Shown here in pieces: positions 29,711 through 41,282 of a DNA stretch of 64,000 nucleotides (position 1 is its first letter; each line of letters begins with the position of its first letter). Source of the DNA: Pyropia yezoensis. Lineage: Eukaryota > Rhodophyta > Bangiophyceae > Bangiales > Bangiaceae. The stretch covers positions 15,287,186-15,351,185 of the forward strand of contig CM020620.1 in assembly GCA_009829735.1 (NCBI GenBank). The letters run 5' to 3'. A model generated the notes under the pieces. It did not search any database. It saw only the letters and a program-made list of their open reading frames with translations, and was not told the origin of the DNA. Position numbers and translations under genes: made by a program.

Positions 29711-32519
29711 CGTGTCGGTCGTTGCTACCACCACCGACGACTCTCCACCACCAACCCCCTCGCTCGGCGCGCCCCACTTGCCCTCAAATGAACCCCCCGC
29801 GGAAAAAAACAACTGCCGTCGCCCCCCCCTACCACCACGAGGACCAGCGCCCAGCCGGAAGGAGGACCACCGCTCCGCCACGCACCACCACCAGGACCCC
29901 CACCAGCACCGCCCCACTCTACCCCCCCCCAGAGCAACCCCCCGATCACCCCCGCCCAAATCTCGGCCCCCCCCGACCACAGCGCGGGTGCCATGACGCA
30001 GGCAGGACTCCGGCGTTGCTGCCGCTACCGCCTCCTTGCCGCAGCCACGGCGGGGGTTGTCAATCCCCCGCGACATCCATGGCCTCCCGCCATGCCTCAC
30101 GGCGCGACCGGCGTGGACACAGCGGTGGCGGCGGCGTCTGCGAGGGTGGAGTTCGCGGCGAAGGGTGTGCCGGCGGCAGAACAAAAAAGGACCATCTGTC
30201 CCCCACACCACCTCGAGCCCCAGCCCCCAGGCGGTAAACGAACCACCGCACCGCCACACACCGCCAGCAGGCCCCCAACCAGCACCCACCACGGTACACC
30301 CACAGCATCCCCCGGATCACCCTCCCCCACAGCCCCGCCGCCCCCCACAACAGCACTGCCACCGTGACGCCGCCGCGACGCCCACCTTGCCACTGCTGCC
30401 GCTTCCTTGCCGCCACCACCGCGGGGGTCGTCTCTCTCCCGCAACCGCCACGGCCGGCAGCCACGCCCCACCGCGCCACCGGCGTGGTGGTCGCTGCGGC
30501 GGCGGCGGGGGTGGCGGCGGCGGCGGCAGCAAAAAGAGGCCGCGGCCCCCCCCCACCACCACGAGCACCAGCTCCCAGCGGGAAGAGGACCACCGCACCG
30601 CCGCGCACCGCCAGGAGCCCAACCACCAGCACCCCCCACAGCACCCCCCCCCCGGAGCCTCTCCCGCAGCACCCCCCCCCACAGCCCCGCCACCCCCCAC
30701 AACAGCACCGCCGCCGTGTCGCCGCCGCGTCGCCGACCTTGCTGCCGCTGCCGCTTTCTTGCCGCCGAGAGGCGCGGGAACGGGGGCGGCGCAGGGGCAG
30801 GCGCGGGCATTGGAAAGTTCTTCACAGGCCCTTCAATGTTCAACAATGGGACAGAGAAAAACAATGCCAAGGAAAAGAGCACAAAACAATGCACGTAGAA
30901 AAGTGAGGGGTCATGAAAAACGACGGGCTGATGCAAAGAATCAAGAAAGGAAACACAAAGAATCAAAAAACGTCGGCAGCCGCGGCGCTCACACCAGCTA
31001 TGAGACAGGAGGACAGTCAAGCGCACCACAGGAGACACACTGGCAGGTAGCACGCGACGTCTGGCGACGCGGCAGGCAGACGCCATGGGCTTGGCGTGGG
31101 CGGATGGGGGTAACTGGGCGACGCCGGCCTTGCCGCCGCTGCCGCCTCCGTGCCGCGGCCGCCGCGGGGGTCGTCACCCCCCCACGACCTCCGCGGCCGG
31201 CAGCCACGCCCCACCGCGCGACCGGCGTGGCGGTGGGGATGGCGGCGGCGGCGGGGGCGGCCGTGGCAAAAAAAAGCTGCCATCGCCCCCCCCAACAACC
31301 ACGAGCGCCGGCACCCAGCCAGAAAGAGGACCATCACACCGTCGCACACCTCCAATGGCCCCCCCACCGGCACCCCGCACAGCACACCCCCCCACAGCAT
31401 CCCCCCAATTACCCCCCCCCACACCCCCGCCCCCCCCCACAACAGCACCGCTGCCGTGACGCCGACGCGACGACGATCTTGATTCTGCTGCCGCTGCCTT
31501 GCCGCCCCCACCGCGGGGGTTGTCCCTCCCCCGCAACCGCCACGGCCGGCAGCCACGCCCCACCGCGCCACCGGCGTGGTGGTCGCTGCGGCGGCGGCGG
31601 GGGTGGCGGCGGCGGCAAAAAAAAAAAGCGGCGGCCCCCCCCCACCACCACGAGCACCAGCTCCCAGGCGGGAAGAGGACCACCGCACCGCCGCGCACCG
31701 CCAGCAGCCCCCCCACCACCACCCGCCACAGCACCCCCCCCTCGCAGCCTCTCCTGCAGCTCCCCCCCCACACAGCCCCGCCACCCCCCACAACAGCACC
31801 GCCGCCGTGTCGCCGCCGCGTCGCCGACCTTGCTGCCGCTGCCGCTTTCTTGCCGCCGAGAGTCGCGGGGACGGGGGCGGGTGCCGCGGCGGAGGATGGG
31901 GCGGGGCGATGGAAGCGCGCGGCAACGATGGCGCGTACGACGGTGGGGTGGCAGTGGCCGCAGGCGACGGGATGCCGACGGCGGTGGGGGGGTACGGGCG
32001 GTGACCGGGAGCAGGGAGCTGGAGAGCGAGGGGGTTTTGGTGACGCAAAAAAACCAGGGGGAACATCCTGCAACGTAGCGCAGCCAAGGCCTCATTGCGT
32101 GGGGCGTACACCCTTTTCTCCCGTGCTTTTTTAGGCCCGCACGCTGTCGGGCGAGCTCAGTCGGTACGTAGCAGACTACGCCCCGCGGCATGAAAAGTGT
32201 GCTCCACTTTTCCAGGGCCGGCGAACGTTTGGCGCCGGCGTTCTGCTCCAAGTCAGGGCGCTTTGGAAAATCTGGGACCTGGCTCTCTGTGAGTGCCCAA
32301 GACCAGCGTTGGGAAAAGCGTTGGGGACGCTGATCGTTCTTTTTGACAATGAGGGCTGACGCGCATCGCGCTTTGAAAAGATCGGAGCCTTCGTTGTGCT
32401 TTCACCTGAGACACTTCAAAAAAGCACTCAAAAGGCTCCAAAAACACGAAAGTACCGGGGCGGGGGGGGGCGGCGGCCGAGTGCCCCTGAACGGCAGTGC
32501 TGCGTCAGTCGCAGCGCCA
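29711..32519 (-). repeat. Right arm of the giant inverted repeat
   Basis: Mirror of 22076-24884. From 32519 down to about 30430 it matches the left arm nearly base for base, with scattered single differences (for example around 31085 against 23509 and 24601). Below about 30430 the homology continues but drops, as part of the second 1092-bp unit is replaced by a diverged subunit. The inner edge at about 29.7 kb is therefore approximate. The AT-richer block is at about 30810-31050. Confidence 0.8.
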
Positions 32520-34240
32520 TGCCCTCGCCTCGCCCCTTTCCCCCTTCCCCCTTCCCCTCTTTCTCCCATCCAGCCCACCGTCATGGAGAATTCAAGGGGT
32601 AGCAGCGGAGGTACGAGGCTGCTCGTGACCAGTAACAGTGTGCGCCGCCCACTCCAGTGATCACCTGCGACCTGGTGGCCGCGGGGCGCCGGGCGCAGCA
32701 TACAGAGTCCGCTGGTGCCGTCTCCGCGTGGCCGCTCCGAGGGCTAATGCCGCTGCCAGTTTAGTATGGTTGTACGCCCGCTCTGGATGTAGCATGGGGG
32801 GGGGGGGTGTCTAATTCTACCGGCGCCACGAGGCAGCAGCACAGAGTCGCCTGGTCAGGCGGCGTGCTCTCATCGCCCGGCATTCCCAGACAATCCCTTC
32901 GTCACGTGGTCGTCCAGGTGGAAGAAATCCGCGAAGGCAGGCCCTGTCGTGAGGAGCGGGCAAGCTGTGTCACCGTCAAAAGGGGGGAGGGGAGGACGGA
33001 AAGCGGCCGCCAGTCGGCAGCATCTGGCTTTAGGCAGTGGGGGGAGGGGCACAGAGGACCGCAGGGGAGAGCGTTCATTGCCCTCACCACTCTTGATACT
33101 CACAGCGACGGGAGGCGGGGCGGCTTCTCCCGCAGGACCTGCTGGACTGAGGAATGGAGGCGGTGCGCCGCATCGAGGCGAGGTTTTTCGGGGTCCCCAC
33201 AGCCAGTTCCAGTAACTTTGATCAACTTTGTCCACCTAGGGGACTCCAGGGGTAAACGGAGAGAGCGGGAAGAGTTTTTTGTGGGGGCAGGTGGTGAGAC
33301 GTTGGGAAAAGGGGAAGGGAGGAAGCAAAGCGAAGTGAGCAAAGCGAAGCATCACTGTGTGGAGCTCGCCGTGAAGGCGGCGATGGCGGCAGCCGTGTAA
33401 AAAAGGCTGTTGGTGTTGCTGGCGGGGTGGAGCACGTGGCAGCGGCGGCGGAGCTGAGGTCGGGCATTGGGTGGCCAGCAACGTCGGCGGTGTGCGTGGC
33501 GGCCGTAGCGATGGGGAGGCGACCCCTGCGGCATCCCCAGGAACAGCCGTGCCGCGGTGACTGAGATGGAAGCGCAATGCTGCAACGTATCAAGCGCAGG
33601 CTGAGGCGGGGAGCGCCGAGGAGCGAGGGATGCCACTCGAGGCTGGGATTGGCTGGCAAGAAAACTGCATTTTCTGTAAGCAATGTGCTGTGACCTGCTG
33701 TGAGCTTTTCCCAGCACTCATCATTCTTCAGCAATCGGCCATATCCGGCGATCTCCATCTCGCGTGGTGTGGCGCAGCGGCAGATCTGGGCGGGGTGACA
33801 GGCGCGATCTGATTGGCTGATTTGGTTTCACAAGCAGCTTTCACAGAACTTCGTGTGAGAGCTGATTGCACGGATTCCTTCACGGCTGCTGCGCCCCCCC
33901 TCCGCTCGTCGCACGTGGGTGCCGCCTCGCACCGGTCCACTCGTGTTTCATCGAAGCAATTGATGACAAAATGTCAGGAAGTACTTCTTCAGCAACAGAC
34001 ACTCTGTCTCAGGATTGTTTCGACTATCGTTTTGTTCGACCGTCCCAATGATGACGATCGATGCTTTGAAGCGATCGTCGATCAATTCTCGGATCGTATT
34101 TTTTTGGGTCAGGCTCGCCGACGTCGACCCCACTACGTCTTGCTCCGTCTCGCCGAGTGCGTCTTATCGTGCATCTCACTTACCGTACACCCCGTCCTGT
34201 TCCCCCAACCCCCCCCTCGTTTTCACCCTCTTTTATCGCC
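32520..34240. other. Right flank of the element and RPL10A upstream region; no gene
   Basis: No supported frame. 33685-33745 is a diverged inverted copy of 20822-20885. Further right (about 33810) is GATTGGCTGATTTGG, which holds an inverted CCAAT box. From about 33950 to 34240 the sequence is less GC-rich and ends in a C-rich leader, and probably holds the RPL10A promoter and 5' UTR. Confidence 0.45.
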
Positions 34241-34894
34241 ATGGCGTCCAAGCTGCCGTCGGCGACCATTCGCGAGGCCGTGGAGGAGGTCCTCAAGGCG
34301 TCGGCGGACAAGAAGCGCAACTTTGTGGAGACCATTGAGCTGCAGATTGGCCTGAAGGGCATTGACCCGAAGAAGGACAAGCGTTTTGCCGGCACCGTCA
34401 AGCTGCCGTCTGTCCCGCGGCCCAACATGAAGGTTGCCATCCTCGGTGACGCCGTGCACATGACGGAGGCTCAGAAGCTGGGCCTCGACGCGTTTGATGT
34501 GGAGGCGCTGAAGAAGTTCAACAAGCAGAAGAAGCCTGTGAAGAAGTTTGCCAAGAAGTACGATGCCTTCCTTGCCTCTGACTCGATTATCAAGACCATC
34601 CCGCGTATTCTTGGCCCGGGCCTCAACAAGGCTGGCCGCTTCCCGTCGCTGTTGACGCACGCCGACTCAATGGAGGACAAGGTCACTGAGCTCCGCTCGA
34701 CCGTCAAGTTCCAGCTGAAGAAGGTGCTGTGCATTGCCACCGCGGTTGGCCACGTGAACATGGACGAGGCGGACATTGTGACCAACATTGTCCTGGCTGT
34801 CAACTTCCTTGTGTCGCTGCTGAAGAAGCACTGGCAGAACGTCAAGTCGCTGCACATCAAGTCCACCATGGGGCCTGTCAAGCGGTTGTATTAG
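34241..34894 (+). CDS. RPL10A: 60S ribosomal protein L10a (uL1)
   Basis: This single-exon gene encodes 217 aa, exactly the usual eukaryotic length. The start [14 protein letters not shown], the block [20 protein letters not shown], the [35 protein letters not shown] core and the C-terminal [10 protein letters not shown] are all typical of eukaryotic uL1. The protein sits at the L1 stalk of the large ribosomal subunit and helps release deacylated tRNA from the E site. The Met at 34241 is chosen over an upstream in-frame Met at 34157 because homologues start with MASK and the upstream codons are Pro-rich leader. The leader just before it is C-rich. It converges with the deoxyhypusine synthase gene, with about 280 bp between stops. 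Confidence 0.98.
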   Translation: MASKLPSATIREAVEEVLKASADKKRNFVETIELQIGLKGIDPKKDKRFAGTVKLPSVPRPNMKVAILGDAVHMTEAQKLGLDAFDVEALKKFNKQKKPVKKFAKKYDAFLASDSIIKTIPRILGPGLNKAGRFPSLLTHADSMEDKVTELRSTVKFQLKKVLCIATAVGHVNMDEADIVTNIVLAVNFLVSLLKKHWQNVKSLHIKSTMGPVKRLY

Positions 34895-35174
34895 GGTGTG
34901 AGTGTGCGCCGGTGCTCTGAGGGGGGCGACGGGCGGCCTGTACGCGTGCGTTGGGGTCCAGACGGAAGGCCTGGCCGTTGGAACCAATCTTGCTCACGGC
35001 GCCAAGCCGAATCGGTGGCGTCATTGGGTTGCATAAAGGATTGGGAGGTTGGTGCGACTTTCGACTCGTTGCTCCACCCTTCAGAACGGGGAGGTTCCTG
35101 GTGCTGATGTCTCAGAAAGTCTAACGAGTTTTCTACCCTCTGCACATACCTATATCTAACGGTGGTCTCATGCG

Positions 35175-36671
35175 CTACGACTCGGCTGGGGCCGGTGCCG
35201 CCGGAGTTTCTTTTACTTCCCCCTCCGCTGTCCGCCGCAGCTGCTCCTTTGCAAACGTCTGTGCGACTAGGAGCGGAAAAAGCAGCGTAGCCTCCCCATG
35301 CACCTTGACCGGGGCGGCGGTCGACTTGATCTTGCCCCACGACACTGCCTCGTCGGGCGCGGCGCCGCTGTCGCTCCCATCGAATTCCTGTCCGGTGTTG
35401 ACGTAAACAGCGTAGTCAGCGCCGTTGCGCATCAGGTTCGCGTTGGACACGTGGTGCTTGACGACCCCCCCGCCAAGCACAATGACGCCCGTTGCGGCGG
35501 CCTTGATGGCCGCCGTGTTGACCCCGCGGATGTCGTCCACCAGGTCAATCACCAACCCCGGCTCCTTGTACGAGTGGAAAAAGATCATGTCGCCCAGACT
35601 GCCGTCGGTCAGGGCGGGGCAGTAGATGGGGATGTCATTCTTGGCCGCCCAGTAGCAGATGGACGACTCATCCCCCGTCTCTTCGCCCAGCCGTGCAATC
35701 ATCTTGGACGGCGTCCACGTCGCACCCTCTGCCTGCTCTTTCCGCATGGCGGAAAGGATGGGGAGCACCCAGTCCTCAAACTTGCAGTAATTGTCATTGG
35801 GCACAAGCAGGTTGCCAATGCGGTTGAGGCCCCGCGCCCGCAGCGCCGCACCGTCCAACCGAAAGTCCCCGACGACCGTCGGCGCCAGGCATTTGATCAG
35901 GTCCTCCTCCACACCGCCCGCTGTGGACACCAACACGTCCACCAGCTTGTGTTGAACAAGGAAGCGGATGACCTCCCGCACCCCCGAGGACACCAGGTTG
36001 GACGTGAAGCCGAGAAAGATGGTACACCTGGCGGACGCAGCGACAGACCCAGAGGCAATAGCGTCCGCGCTGGGGCGCCACTTGAGCTGCGCTCCCGCAA
36101 ATGGAGGAGCCAACCACCGACGGGATGTACCAGGGGAAAGAGGCGCGAAGGCAAAGAAATGCGCATGTCACCACCGTGAGACGCAAGCCAGGACAGCCAA
36201 TACAAAAGCCTGGTCAGAACGTGCATCGTTTGAGGGTCCGGCAGAGCGCAACACGCACGCATGCCCTTTCCCAAAGAAGACGGCTTGGAGAGCACGGCCA
36301 GCCTCTCCATGCCACCCACCTCACTGTAGCGGACCGCGCCTCCCCCCTTTCCTCCTCAGACGTCCACGGGAGCGTACCATGTCATTGATACGGTCCACGG
36401 CCTGACCAAAGTGGGTCGCCTGAAAGCCAACCTTGGCGTACGACTGCAGTAGGGCGTCATAGTCCAGCCGCCCCGCCGCCATGTCGGTGTTGAAGTCATG
36501 GCCCACCACAATGGGCGCGTCCGCCGGTGCCTTCTCTGACTTCACCAGCACCGCCGCCGAGGCGGCAGCCAGGGAGGGAGGGGCATCCCCGTTTGCGGCA
36601 GCACCGGGAGCGACAGGGGGGGACTGTGGCACGGGCGATGACGCCGCGCCGTGCGACGGGGTCGTCGCCAT
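35175..36671 (-). CDS. DHS: Deoxyhypusine synthase
   Basis: Two exons: 36378-36671 and 35175-36086, with a 291-bp GT-AG intron (GTACGC...GCGCAG, phase 0) that restores continuity of the family sequence. The product has 401 aa from the Met at 36671; another in-frame Met is at 36755. Exon 1 gives GHDFN and [17 protein letters not shown]. Exon 2 gives the NAD-site strings TSNLVSSG and TDGSLGD, the histidine pair at 309-310 and the active-site lysine Lys350 in AVSWGKI. The spacing of His309 and Lys350 equals that of human His288 and Lys329. The cytosolic enzyme uses NAD and spermidine to convert one lysine of eIF5A to deoxyhypusine. The first 40 residues are Ala/Pro-rich and not conserved. The gene is divergent from the BET gene. 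Confidence 0.96.
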
Positions 36672-36755
36672 CTCAGGGTGGTCTGGGGGGGGAGGCCGCC
36701 TGGTCGTGCTATGCAAAGGACTCCTGCCGGGGTCAGGGGCGGTGGGTGGGGTCAC

Positions 36756-37520
36756 GCGGCATGGGCATCTACTCTACACGGGAGCGTGCGTGCGCCGGGA
36801 GGGAGACAACCAGAACTGCTTGATCCTTCATCACATCTCTCGACTCTATTCCTCTTTTTCCCAATCACAATTCTAGGGACCGTATAATTGCGCCCAAAGC
36901 TGATGGACTGTGCACGCTGTCGACGACCGCCGCTGCCAGCCAAACGCAGTTTGATGAAGTTGCCGAGGGCCCTGCCTGCCGGCCGCCACCACGCGGGGGG
37001 CGGCGCCCGCGCCCGCTTTGGCGCGCGCCGCCCGCCAGTCAACTTGGCGCGCGCGGAGACTCCCCCCCCCACCACCCCCCCCCCGCCCGCGCTTCGGTCT
37101 CCGCGCCGCGGCCCGCTGCGTTGGCTCTCCCCCGCATCCGCTCGTGTGCGCGTGTGTGACCCCTGAGCGGCCCCCCTCCCCGCCTATTCGGTCCCGCCGC
37201 TCATCCCCCCCCCCCCCCCCCCGCCGCCCTCCCATCCCCCCCCCTCCCCCGCCCGGCCCCCCGTCGCGCATCTTCCCCCCCCCCCCCCCTCCCGGCGGGG
37301 GGGCCCGCGAAGTGACCGCGCCGTCCCGTCGGGCGCCATTTGCTCCCGCCCCCGCCCTCCCCTCCCCTCTATTTTCCTCCTCCTACTTCCCCTGTCCTCC
37401 CCGCCCCCCCGCCTTTTTTTTCATCTATTTTCTCCGGTTCGCCCGCCCGCCCTTTTGCTTGCTTTCCCTTCCATTCGCACCCCCCCCCCCGCCCGTGTGT
37501 ACGGGCGACACTCCGCCGCC
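36756..37520. promoter_or_regulatory. Divergent intergenic region between DHS and the BET gene
   Basis: About 760 bp separate the two start codons. It must hold both promoters if the genes have no far-upstream exons. A TATA-like ACCGTATAATT lies at about 36880-36892. The half next to the BET gene is extremely C-rich, with runs of 10-20 C on the plus strand (for example about 37206-37221 and 37276-37288). No experimentally defined element can be read from it. Confidence 0.4.
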
Positions 37521-40500
37521 ATGCCGCTCCGAGGCGGTGGCCGCGGCGACCGCGGCGGGGTCGGCGGGGGCGCACCCGACCCTCACCTCCAGCGGGTACT
37601 GGCCGCGTCGGCGTCCATCTTTGGGGACGACTCGGATAGCAGCGACAGCGAGGGGGGTGCCCGGCGGGTGCTGCCGTTGCTGCGGCCGCCACCCCCCGAC
37701 GCGGACGCGGGCGACAGCGCGGGGCATGTCCCGCGTGCAGCTGTGCAACGGCACGTCGTGGCTGCCGGCGGTCCGCGGGGGCCTCGACCTGTGGGACGCG
37801 GGCACCGACTCGGGGACGGCGCGGACCCTACGCGTAGCCCTACGCGTAGCCCTACGCGTGACGGCGCGGGCGACGGTGAGGGTGACGGCGCGGGCGACGG
37901 CGTGGATGCGGACGCGGACGTGGAAGCGGACGCGGCGGCGGAAGCCGCCGAAGTGGCCGCTGCCGCCGAGACCCTTGCCGCGGTCGGGGCATCTGGCGGC
38001 CGCCGCCACGACGGTGGGGGCGGGGAGGACGACGATGCGGATGACGCCGGCGACGGCGGGGGTGCTGAGGAGGATGGGGAGGCGGCGGCAACGGCCGCCG
38101 CGGCGGCCACACTCGGGCTGCTCATGGGGGGGGGGGGGGGGGCGTCGGTGACATCACCCCCGCCACCGCCGCCGTCCTCACCGCCGCGGGACCGTGGGGA
38201 CGCGGACGGGGCGTCGGGGTCGGCGGGCGACGCGGCGGGTACCGACGGTACCGACAGTAACGGCGGGGGCGAGCGACGGCGGCCCGCACGTGCGGAGTCG
38301 GACGACGGGGGAGAGGAGAAGGAGGGGGACGGTGCGGATGGCGCCGACGACGTTGAGGTTGGCTCGGGCGAGGACGCACCCGCGGCCGCGTCCGCCTCTG
38401 TGCGTCGGGAAGACGCCCCTCCGGCCGCGGCCGCCGCAGCCGCCACAGCTGTCCCGGCTGACGCGCGGCCGCCGCGGTCGGATGTGGACCCGCCTTCGCG
38501 TCAGCGCGAAGGCCGGGGCGGTGGCCGTGACCGCGACGCCCGTGGTGAGGCGGGCCGGGACGCCAAGCGGCGGCCGCGGGGGGATCTGTCGCCGTCATTG
38601 GCCGCTCCGGCTGCAGGCACTCCTTTGAGTGGAGAGCCGCCGCGCCGTGTGCGACCACCCGCTGCCGCACGGCCGTCTGCTGAACGGGACACGTCTGTCG
38701 AGCGCCCGCCCCGCCGGCGGACAACCGACAGCCACCACAGCGACGAGCCGGCGCTGGCCACGAACGCGCGGGATGCTTCTCCGACGGGCGACGACCATGA
38801 GGACGCGCCATGGAATGGCGCTCGTGACGGCGCCCCCGTCGACGGCGACGGCGATTTCCCAGATGGTGACCACTATTCGGCCGCTGCTGCCGCGTCCCGC
38901 GCTACCGACGCAGAGAGCGGCCGCCGCCGCGACCGTGACCGTGACCGCGACCGCGACCGTGGCCGCGACCGCGACCGTGAGCGGGGTGGTGAGAAGAGCC
39001 GCGGCCGTCGGTCGTCGCGGGACCGCGACGCTTCGCGAGAGCGCGGGGGCAGTAGCCGCCACCGTCACCGCCCTTCCTCTGGCCCAGACGATGGGGATGC
39101 TGCCGTCGACGCCGATGGCCGCGACGGGGGCGCCAGCGGTAGCGTCGGCGGGCGGCGCAAGTCGCGGGACCGACGACACTCGCGGGACCGTCGGGATTCG
39201 CGGGGCCGGCGGCATGTGCGGGAGCGTGGCACTTCCCGGGAGCGCGACCGCGACCGCGACCGTGACCGTGACCGTGACCGTGACCGTGACCGTGACCGTG
39301 ACCGCGACCGCGACCGCGACCGCGACCGCGACCGCGACCGTGACCGTGACCATGGCACTTCTCGGGAGCGGGAGCGGGAGCGCCGGGTGTCGCGCGAGCG
39401 CGAGCGTGAGCGAGAGCGGGGCGGCTCGGGGCGGCGCTCCCATCACAAGCGCCCGTCGGTGGTTGCCGACGGGGAGCCTAGCGAGGCACGTTCCCGAGAG
39501 CGAGAGCGAGCGGACTCTAAGGATAGGGGAGCGGGTGGCTCGTCGCGGCGCGCTCGTCGGCGGTCGTCTTCTGCTGGTGGGGGCGCGGAGGAGCGCCGGG
39601 ATGGTGGACGTGGCACGTCTCGGGAGCGCGGTTCCGGGCGGCGCTCCCATAAGCGTCATTCTTCTTCTGTGGCTGAAGAAGAGCCAGCCGAAGCGGTACA
39701 CCCACAGCGGGAGCGCGGTGGCTCCCTTGAGCGGGAGCACGGGTCTGGGAAGCGCTCCCACAAGCGCCGTCCGTTGGCTGCGGCAGAGGAGGCGGCGGCG
39801 GCCATGGCAGCCGAAGTGACGGAGCCGTTGCCGCGGGGACGGGAGAGGGGTGGATCGATGGAGCGGGAGCGTGGGTCGGGCAAGCGTTCACACAAACGCC
39901 GCTCTGCAGCGCTGGGCGATGAGGCGACAGTTGCTCAGGCCGAGGCAGCCTCTCCTGGTCTTCGTGACCAAGCGCAAGGTGGGTCCAAGGAGCTTTCCGC
40001 GGGGAAGGCCTCTCACAAGCGCCGCTCATCGGCAGTGGCAGACAAGGCTGCTGCTGCGGGCGCCGCGGGTGCGACCACCACTACCTCCCGCGCGTCGGAT
40101 CGGCGGTCTGGTGGCGCCTCTGCTGGCCGTTCATCGCGGTCCCACCAGAAGCGCCGCCGCTCGATCGATGACGGGGCGCCCGACGCGTCAGTCGTTGACG
40201 ATGGCGCGAACGGCGGCCGCCTTCACGACCGCGCGTATCCTTCGTCGGCGCTGCGGCGGTCGTCTGCCGGTGGTGCCACCGATGGGAGCGCTTTTGCGGC
40301 GGCAGCGGTCGACGCCGACGGGATGAGTGCAGAGCCTCTCGGTGCCGAAGATGGCGACGCGGCCGCGGCGGGCGGGGAGCGGCGGAACGCAGACGCTACG
40401 CCGCCGTCCGGGCGCCGTCCTCACCGCAAGCGCACGTCCATACCTGCTGAAGCTGAGAGGGCTGCGCACGGGGCGACAGCTGCAGCCATGACCCCGCGGC

Positions 40501-41251
40501 GGTCGTCTGAACCGCGCCTGTCTATCCGGCTGACGCTCCCTTCGCCACCGAGCAAGCGCGTCAGGGAGTCATTTGCGGTGGCCGGTGGTGACGCGAATGC
40601 GAGTGAAGGCGGCACGGACGCTGAGAATGACCCACCGGCTGCTGTCGCTGGTGGTCATGGCGATAGCGACCGTGGTAGCCACGGCGATGTTGACGGCGGT
40701 ATGGAGGCAGTGGCAACGACTCCCGCCCCCAAGGCCGCTGCTCCGGCGCCTCAGGTGGCGGCGGCTTCTGCGCCAGTCGTGCCGGCAGCGGCGACCCCCG
40801 GCAAGACCCCACCCCGACCCCGCCAGCAGACGTGGTGCTACAAGATGCTCCGTGACACAATGCGGTGGCGCGGCATCGAAGGCTTCAACCGACCCGTCAC
40901 GGAGATTTGGCCCGCATCGGAGCTCCCAGGCTATGCCGAAAAAGTGCCCGTGCCAATGGACCTTGGCACCGTCCTTGCGTCTGTGTCGGCTGGTGCCTAC
41001 ACGTCCGTGCCCGCTCCTGGAGCGCTGCCCGTGTTTGATTCGGCCTCGTTTGCTGCCGATGTGGCGCTGACGTTTGAGAACTGCATGCGCTACAACCCGC
41101 CAGGCACCAAGTTCCATGACGCTGCCCGGGAGTTCCTGGCCCGATTTCGTGTGCGCTTTTCAGGGATGCCTGCCGAGCCGCGGCAAAAGCAGCGATCAAC
41201 GGCCCCTCCACCGCTGCCTCCTACGCCCCCCCCTCGGATGGCGGCAGCGGC

Positions 41252-41282
<31 letters not shown>

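Larger units (their letters stand above)
22076..32519. mobile_element. Foldback-like composite element with inverted arms and transposase core
   Basis: Two inverted arms (22076-24884; about 29.7k-32519), near-identical over about 2.1 kb, enclose about 5 kb with a DDE transposase gene and two minus-strand ORFs. Very long terminal inverted repeats made of tandem subrepeats are the hallmark of foldback-type elements. Whether the enclosed Tc1/IS630-type transposase acts on these arms, or is a separate small element that landed between them, is not shown. Target-site duplications were not seen at 22076/32519. Diverged inverted sequence continues outside (20822-20885 with 33685-33745), so the true ends may be further out. 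Confidence 0.55.
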
